From an uncultured Clostridia bacterium (GTDB taxonomy: Bacteria > Bacillota > Clostridia > Oscillospirales > Oscillospiraceae): DNA of 9,758 nucleotides. Below, piece after piece: positions 5,927-9,758 of this stretch (position 1 is the first letter of the stretch; each line of letters starts with the position of its first letter). The notes below the pieces were generated by a model that searched no databases, had not been told where the DNA came from, and saw only the letters and a list, made by a program, of their open reading frames with translations. Location: assembly GCA_945926565.1 (NCBI GenBank), contig CAMELY010000046.1:1-9758 (forward strand). The letters are read 5' to 3'. The position numbers and the translations under genes were made by a program.

Positions 5927-5928
5927 GC

Positions 5929-6576
5929 TTATTCTGCTTTTCGCCGCCTGCCGGCGACCTCCCGAAAGCGCAGCTGGGCTGGGGTGTCCATCAGCGGCTC
6001 CTTGGGCGGGAACTGCCGGTCAAAGTCCGCCGCAGCATCCAAGTCCACCTCATAAATCGGATCCTCCAGATATCGGCCCGCCGCCCCGGACAGTGCTCCC
6101 TCTGTCAGCACACAGACCTGGAGCGCGTCGGCATAGCAGCCGTCCGCCGTCCGGATGCCCAGCTCCTCCGCCGGCCGGAAGCCCTGGCGGCCGTAATAGG
6201 CCGGGTCCCCCAGCAGCAGAATTGCCTGAAAGCCCAGCGCCTTGGCCCGCTCCCGGGAGGCGGCCAGCAGCCGGCTGCCCACTCCCTGCCGCTGATACTC
6301 CGGCAGCACCGAGATGGGGCCCAGGGTGAGCACCTGGCGGCGCACCCCGTCATCTCCCATGATCTCCCCTTTTATCTGGGCCACATGGCCTACAATCTTT
6401 TCCCCGTCCAGGGCCACCAGACTCAGCTCCGGCACAAAGGCGGAGCAATCCCGCATGGTGTGCAGCAGATAATGCTCGCAGCAGCCGGGACAGTAGCAGT
6501 TCCAAAAGGCCTCCCGGGTGACCCGCTCCGCCTCGGCCCAGTCACCGGGGCGCTCCGCTCGAATGATAAGCTCCAT
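5929..6576 (-). CDS. GNAT family N-acetyltransferase (YhbS-like)
   Basis: A 215-residue member of the GCN5-related acetyltransferase fold, which moves an acetyl group from acetyl-CoA to an amine; the substrate is unknown. Motif A, the acetyl-CoA pyrophosphate loop, is LGPISVLPEYQRQGVGSRLL (residues 85-104) with the core Q-R-Q-G-V-G at 95-100. GDPAYYGRQGF (123-133) is the usual motif B region. The segment after residue 140 is an extended C-terminal part seen in YhbS-like members. The N-terminal part has a cysteine cluster at residues 27, 29, 32 and 33 (NCYCPGCCEH). The ATG is preceded by GGAAAGGAAG. It lies downstream of the hydrogenase operon's terminator and has very little room for its own promoter, so it may be expressed by read-through. 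No functional tie to hydrogenase is implied by the sequence. Confidence 0.88.
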   Translation of the reverse strand: MELIIRAERPGDWAEAERVTREAFWNCYCPGCCEHYLLHTMRDCSAFVPELSLVALDGEKIVGHVAQIKGEIMGDDGVRRQVLTLGPISVLPEYQRQGVGSRLLAASRERAKALGFQAILLLGDPAYYGRQGFRPAEELGIRTADGCYADALQVCVLTEGALSGAAGRYLEDPIYEVDLDAAADFDRQFPPKEPLMDTPAQLRFREVAGRRRKAE

Positions 6577-6599
6577 AAAACTTCCTTTCCTTGGTGCAG

Positions 6600-6629
6600 A
6601 AAAGGCGGGAGATTACCGCATCTCCCGCC
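6600..6629 (-). terminator. Terminator of the hyp/echD-like operon
   Basis: A 10-base-pair perfect stem (6604-6613 with 6620-6629) and 6-base loop, followed on the minus strand by TTTT. It begins 7 bases after the stop codon of the EchD-like gene and ends about 24 bases before the acetyltransferase ATG. Confidence 0.82.
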
Positions 6630-6636
6630 CTGTCTG

Positions 6637-7020
6637 TCACAGCAGATTGTTCTTCTCCCGCAGTACGTTGATGGGGGTCACAATGATCTGCCCCTTGCCG
6701 TCCAGCAGATTGTCCGGCAGGAACAGCCGGCTGCTGGTGTCCAGGCCCTCAAAGGTGAAGCCCAGCAGCTCGTTGATTTCCCGCTCCGGCCACTCGGCGG
6801 CGGCATCGTACACCGGGGTGATGGAGGGGACGGAGGCCTCTCCCACCACCTCATAGCAGGCCACATCGGGGCCCATGGAGTAGTCGTAGGTGATGACCGG
6901 CTGGCCCTCCTTGTTCAGGTGGCCGTGGATCATGACCAGCAGCCGGCCCTCCGCCCGCATCTGTTGGGCCACAGGGACCACCTGGTCTTTTGTGATGGAA
7001 ATTTTCGTGTTGGTTTGCAT
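6637..7020 (-). CDS. NuoC/EchD-like 30 kDa subunit domain protein (energy-converting hydrogenase type)
   Basis: A 127-residue soluble protein resembling the complex I 30 kDa (NuoC) domain in the short form found as EchD of energy-converting [NiFe] hydrogenases. The signature is in residues 77-105: WPEREINELLGFTFEGL, then SSRLFLPDNL, corresponding to the ERE-D-FGI-F-G and RRLFLP parts of the family pattern. In such complexes this subunit packs against the large and small catalytic subunits without carrying cofactors. The ATG at 7020 is chosen because AAAGGCGG lies 8 bases upstream; an in-frame GTG three codons earlier overlaps that site. It follows hypE by 33 bases on the same strand and is the last gene before the terminator. 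No other Ech or complex I subunit is next to it. The fold call is good; the hydrogenase assignment rests on the hyp neighbours. Confidence 0.78.
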   Translation of the reverse strand: MQTNTKISITKDQVVPVAQQMRAEGRLLVMIHGHLNKEGQPVITYDYSMGPDVACYEVVGEASVPSITPVYDAAAEWPEREINELLGFTFEGLDTSSRLFLPDNLLDGKGQIIVTPINVLREKNNLL

Positions 7021-7053
7021 AGCAGACACCGCCTTTATGGTTGAAGTTTGGGA

Positions 7054-8055
7054 TTAACAGATCCGGGGCAGCTGTGCGCCGGTGAGCTTGGTCAGCACCC
7101 GTCCGCCGCCCAGATAGGTGTTCAGAATCACTTTGCCGGGATACTGGTCGGACACATGGCCGATCACCGCCGCCTGTTCCCCGCCGGGGGTCTTTCTCAG
7201 GGCGTCCAGCACCGCCTCCGCCCGCTCCGGAGCTACTACCGCCAGCAGCTTGCCCTCGTTGGCGCAGTAGAGGGGATCCAGTCCCAGCAGGTCGCAGGCG
7301 GCCTGCACCGGGCCGCTGACAGGCAGGGCCTCCTCCTCCAGCTCGATGGAGAAGGGGCGGTTTTCCGTGAACTCGTTGAGGGTGGTAGCCACGCCTCCCC
7401 GGGTGGGATCCCGGAGAACCCGGACGCCGCCGCAGTCCAGGGCCGCCTTGGCCAGCAGATGCAGGGGCCGGCAGTCCGACCGGAGGGGGCTCCCGGTGAG
7501 CAGACCGTTCCGGGCCATCAGGACGGTGGCCCCGTGGTCGCCCATAGTGCCGGAGAGGATGACCGCGTCTCCCGGCTGGATGGCCTCCGGAGAGAGGCCG
7601 GGATAGGTCAGGGTGCCGATGCCGGAGGTGTTGAGGTACACCCCGTCTCCCCTGCCCCGCTCCACCACTTTGGTGTCGCCGGTGACGATCTGAACCCCCG
7701 CCTCCCGGGCCGTCCGGGCGATGGAGTCCACGATTCGTTTGACCCCCGCCATGGGGAAGCCCTCCTCCAGCACCATGGAGAGGCTGAGGTATTTGGGGGT
7801 GCCGCCGCACATGGCCAGGTCGTTCACCGTGCCGCAGACGGCCAGCTTGCCGATGTCTCCCCCCGGAAAAAAGAGGGGACTCACCACAAAGCTGTCGGTG
7901 GAAAAGACCAGTGGGCCGGAGAGCTCCAGCACCGCCCCGTCTCCCAGAGCGCTGAGGGCCTCATTGCGAAAGGCGGGCACCAGCAGCTCGTCGATGAGCT
8001 GGGCAGTCTTCTTGCCGCCACTGCCGTGGTCTAAGGTGATAATATCCGTTGTCAT
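7054..8055 (-). CDS. hypE: Hydrogenase maturation factor HypE
   Basis: HypE dehydrates a carbamoyl group placed by HypF on its C-terminal cysteine, forming the thiocyanate that becomes the CN ligands of the [NiFe] active site. The 333-residue length is typical. The protein has the PurM/AIR synthetase-like ATP-binding fold: HGSGGKK (residues 10-16), CGTVNDLAMCGG (74-85), GDTKVVERG (126-134), and DPTRGGVATTLNEF near the middle. It ends in PRIC, so the essential terminal Cys333 is present. The start codon overlaps the hypD stop as ATGA, with no strong ribosome binding site, so translation is probably coupled to hypD. Confidence 0.97.
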   Translation of the reverse strand: MTTDIITLDHGSGGKKTAQLIDELLVPAFRNEALSALGDGAVLELSGPLVFSTDSFVVSPLFFPGGDIGKLAVCGTVNDLAMCGGTPKYLSLSMVLEEGFPMAGVKRIVDSIARTAREAGVQIVTGDTKVVERGRGDGVYLNTSGIGTLTYPGLSPEAIQPGDAVILSGTMGDHGATVLMARNGLLTGSPLRSDCRPLHLLAKAALDCGGVRVLRDPTRGGVATTLNEFTENRPFSIELEEEALPVSGPVQAACDLLGLDPLYCANEGKLLAVVAPERAEAVLDALRKTPGGEQAAVIGHVSDQYPGKVILNTYLGGGRVLTKLTGAQLPRIC

Positions 8056-9158
8056 ACCTGTGTCTCGATTCTTTGATACTTATAGGCCGCCGCGCAGGCT
8101 CCCTCGGAGGAGACCATGCAGGGGCCGATGGGGTGCTCCGGCTGACAGCCCTTGCCGAAGAGGGGGCAGTCCTGGGGCCGGAGCTGTCCGCAGATAATCT
8201 GCCCGCAGCGGCAGCCGGGAATCCCCTCCTTGTCGGTGGGGTGGAATGGGAAACGCCGGGCGGCGTCAAAGTCCTGAAATTCCCCTTTCAGGCCCAGTCC
8301 GCTCTCCGGAATCGTCCCCAACCCCCGCCACACGTCGGAGACCGGCTCCAGCACCTGGGCCATGAGGGCCTGGGCCGCCGGGTTGCCCTGGGGCCGCACC
8401 GCCCGAGTATACTCGTTTTCCAGCCGGGGCCTCCCCTCCCGGAGCTGCACCAGCAGGGCGTAGAGGGCGGCCAGCAGATCTCCCGTCTCAAAGCCGGAGA
8501 CCACGGCGGGAAGGCCGTACTCCTCCGGCAGGAACCGGAAGGCCTCAGCGCCCAGGATGGTAGCCACATGGCCGGGACAGAGAAAGCCGTCCACCCGGAA
8601 GTCGGGCCGCTGGATCAGGGCCCGGAGGGCGGGCTCGGTGCGCTTGAGCAGGCAGAGGAGTGAGAAATTGGAAAGGCCCCGGCGCTTCGCCTCCAGTACC
8701 GACAGGGCGGTGCCCGGAGCCGTCGTCTCAAAGCCTACCCCCAGGAAGACCACCTGTCTGTCCGGGTTGTCCCGGGCAAGTTCCAGGGCGTCCATGGGGG
8801 AATAGACCCAGCGGATGTCCGCCCCCAGCGCCCGGCGGCGCTGGAGGTCGTCTCCCGGCACCGAGCCGGGCACCCGCATCAGGTCGCCGTAGGTGGTGAG
8901 AATGAGGCCGGGCGTCTCGCTGAGCCTGAGCACCTCGTCCATGAGTCCCGCGGGGGTGACGCAGACGGGGCAGCCGGGGCCGGAGAGCAGCTGGATGCCG
9001 GGGGGCAGCAGCTGCCGCAGCCCCGCCTTGGCAATTGCCATGGTGTGGGTGCCGCAGACCTCCATCAGCCGGATTTCCCGGGAAAACGTCATCTCCCGGA
9101 TGGCCCGAAGCAGCTTCTGGGCCCCCGGCAGCCGCTGGAAGGCGGTCTCAGAGAGCAT
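8052..9158 (-). CDS. hypD: Hydrogenase maturation factor HypD
   Basis: HypD is the iron-sulfur scaffold on which, together with HypC, the Fe(CN)2CO unit is assembled before transfer to the hydrogenase large subunit. The 368 residues match the usual size. Conserved cysteines are in VCGTHTMAI (Cys35) and GPGCPVCVTP (Cys63, Cys66). LCPGHVATILG and VVSGFETGD follow, and a cysteine-rich C-terminus (GCRCGQIICG, DCPLFGKGC, GPCMVSSEGAC) provides the [4Fe-4S] ligands. The start has a strong AGGAGG site inside the end of hypC, and the two genes overlap by 11 bases. No essential residue appears lost. Confidence 0.97.
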   Translation of the reverse strand: MLSETAFQRLPGAQKLLRAIREMTFSREIRLMEVCGTHTMAIAKAGLRQLLPPGIQLLSGPGCPVCVTPAGLMDEVLRLSETPGLILTTYGDLMRVPGSVPGDDLQRRRALGADIRWVYSPMDALELARDNPDRQVVFLGVGFETTAPGTALSVLEAKRRGLSNFSLLCLLKRTEPALRALIQRPDFRVDGFLCPGHVATILGAEAFRFLPEEYGLPAVVSGFETGDLLAALYALLVQLREGRPRLENEYTRAVRPQGNPAAQALMAQVLEPVSDVWRGLGTIPESGLGLKGEFQDFDAARRFPFHPTDKEGIPGCRCGQIICGQLRPQDCPLFGKGCQPEHPIGPCMVSSEGACAAAYKYQRIETQV

Positions 9159-9366
9159 CGGCCACCTCCTGGAGGGCTTTCAGGTTTTCCAATGCCTGCT
9201 GTTCGTTCAGCTTTTCAATGGCAAAGCCGGCATGGGCAATGACATAGTCCCCCAGCTGGGGATTGTGAAGGAAATCCACCCGGATCTTCCGCCGGATGCC
9301 CTCCAGCTCGCCGATGGCGTCGTTGCCGTCGATTTGGGTCAGTTTCAGTGGTACGGCTAAACACAT
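9148..9366 (-). CDS. hypC: Hydrogenase maturation chaperone HypC (HypC/HupF/HybG family)
   Basis: A 72-residue chaperone that binds HypD while the iron-ligand group is made and then delivers it to the hydrogenase large subunit precursor. The N-terminus MCLAVPLKL carries the essential Cys2 (after methionine removal), and the family's conserved histidine is His45 in GDYVIAHAGFAI. A helical C-terminus rich in Glu, Leu and Ala follows. The ribosome binding site AAAGGAGGCGG lies just ahead of the ATG within the hypF end; the gene overlaps hypF by 10 bases and hypD by 11. The HycE-linked and HybG-type paralogues cannot be told apart from this sequence alone. Confidence 0.96.
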   Translation of the reverse strand: MCLAVPLKLTQIDGNDAIGELEGIRRKIRVDFLHNPQLGDYVIAHAGFAIEKLNEQQALENLKALQEVADAL

Positions 9367-9758
9367 ACTGTGCCGCCTCCTTTGGATGCGATCAGGGTCT
9401 GCCCCAGGGGGATGCCCTGGTCGTTGGTGGAGACCCTGGAGTGATGATAGGGGGTAAAGCCCGCCCCGGCCAGCCTGTCCAGCGTCCGGGAGAGCACCCA
9501 GTGATTGAGAAAGACGCCGCCGGAGAGCACCACCTGGGTCAGACCGGTTGACGCTCTGGCCTGTTCGCAGTGGTACAGGGCCAGATCAGACAGGCTGTTC
9601 ATAAACCGGGCGGCGATGGTTTCCGGGGAAATACCCCTCTTCCGGTCGGCCAGAATGGCCACTATCAAAGGCCGGGTGTCCAGCACGGACAGGGCTTTCT
9701 CTTCATAGAACCGGAGGGGATAGGCCTCGGTGACATTCTCCCGGGCCATGGCCTCCAG
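9357..9758 (-). CDS. hypF: Carbamoyltransferase HypF, C-terminal end (5' part outside window)
   Basis: HypF makes carbamoyl-adenylate from carbamoyl phosphate and ATP and transfers the carbamoyl group to the terminal cysteine of HypE. Only the last 133 of about 750 residues are here. They belong to the Kae1-like C-terminal domain: TQVVLSGGVFLNHWVLSRTL and then STNDQGIPLGQTLIAS, corresponding to the family's LSGGVFQN and NDGGIALGQ motifs. The methionine encoded at 9747-9749 is not a start, since the frame stays open to the edge and the upstream part must hold the acylphosphatase, zinc-finger and YrdC domains. It is the first of the visible hyp genes in reading order and overlaps hypC by 10 bases, in the common order F-C-D-E. 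Confidence 0.94.
   Translation of the reverse strand: MEAMARENVTEAYPLRFYEEKALSVLDTRPLIVAILADRKRGISPETIAARFMNSLSDLALYHCEQARASTGLTQVVLSGGVFLNHWVLSRTLDRLAGAGFTPYHHSRVSTNDQGIPLGQTLIASKGGGTVCV

Noticed and set aside
6385..7044. Plus-strand open frame (219 codons) across the acetyltransferase, terminator and EchD-like gene
   Set aside because: It runs antisense through two supported genes and a terminator hairpin and shows no motif.
7048..8034. Long plus-strand open frame (328 codons) opposite hypE
   Set aside because: hypE is intact with its terminal cysteine; the opposite frame has no recognisable domain and composition typical of an antisense frame.
9747..9749. ATG as the start of a 130-residue protein
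   Set aside because: The frame is open to the window edge and the sequence is the C-terminal domain of HypF, so this is an internal methionine.

Overview
The window looks like chromosome of a GC-rich, strictly anaerobic Firmicute, most likely an Oscillospiraceae-type gut clostridium related to Flavonifractor, Lawsonibacter or Intestinimonas. That placement is inferred from the gene mix (type III glutamine synthetase, an Fe-S cluster PurF, a Na+-pump decarboxylase subunit, [NiFe]-hydrogenase maturation genes), strong AGGAGG-type ribosome binding sites, and many rho-independent terminators. No mobile element, tRNA, rRNA or CRISPR array was seen.

Layout. Bases 1-1219 carry the C-terminal part of a type III glutamine synthetase on the plus strand, closed by a terminator. 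A promoter, a second strong hairpin terminator and a ribosome binding site then lead into a four-helix DUF2798-type membrane protein (1480-1983). A bidirectional terminator separates it from two minus-strand housekeeping genes: trmO (tRNA A37 modification, 2047-2736) and purF (first step of purine synthesis, 2817-4235). These two are separated by purF's own terminator. purF has a good extended -10 promoter.

Divergent from purF lies the most interesting part of the window (4390-5926). A sigma-A type promoter drives a structured leader with the hallmarks of the yybP-ykoY (Mn2+) riboswitch class. Its closing stem shares bases with the 5' arm of an intrinsic terminator, so it reads as a transcriptional ON switch. 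The controlled genes are a Na+-translocating decarboxylase beta subunit (OadB/GcdB/MmdB family) and a 41-codon single-helix protein that looks like a minimal gamma subunit. No alpha or biotin-carrier subunit accompanies them here. A perfect 24-base palindrome ends the unit.

The rest of the minus strand is a tightly packed hydrogenase maturation operon, read in the order hypF (C-terminal end only) - hypC - hypD - hypE. The genes overlap by 4 to 11 bases. They are followed by a short NuoC/EchD-like 30 kDa subunit gene and a terminator at 6600-6629. A GNAT acetyltransferase gene lies beyond that terminator. HypC, HypD, HypE and HypF build and insert the Fe(CN)2CO group of a [NiFe] hydrogenase. 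The EchD-like gene suggests that the client is a membrane-bound, energy-converting hydrogenase whose other subunits lie outside the window.
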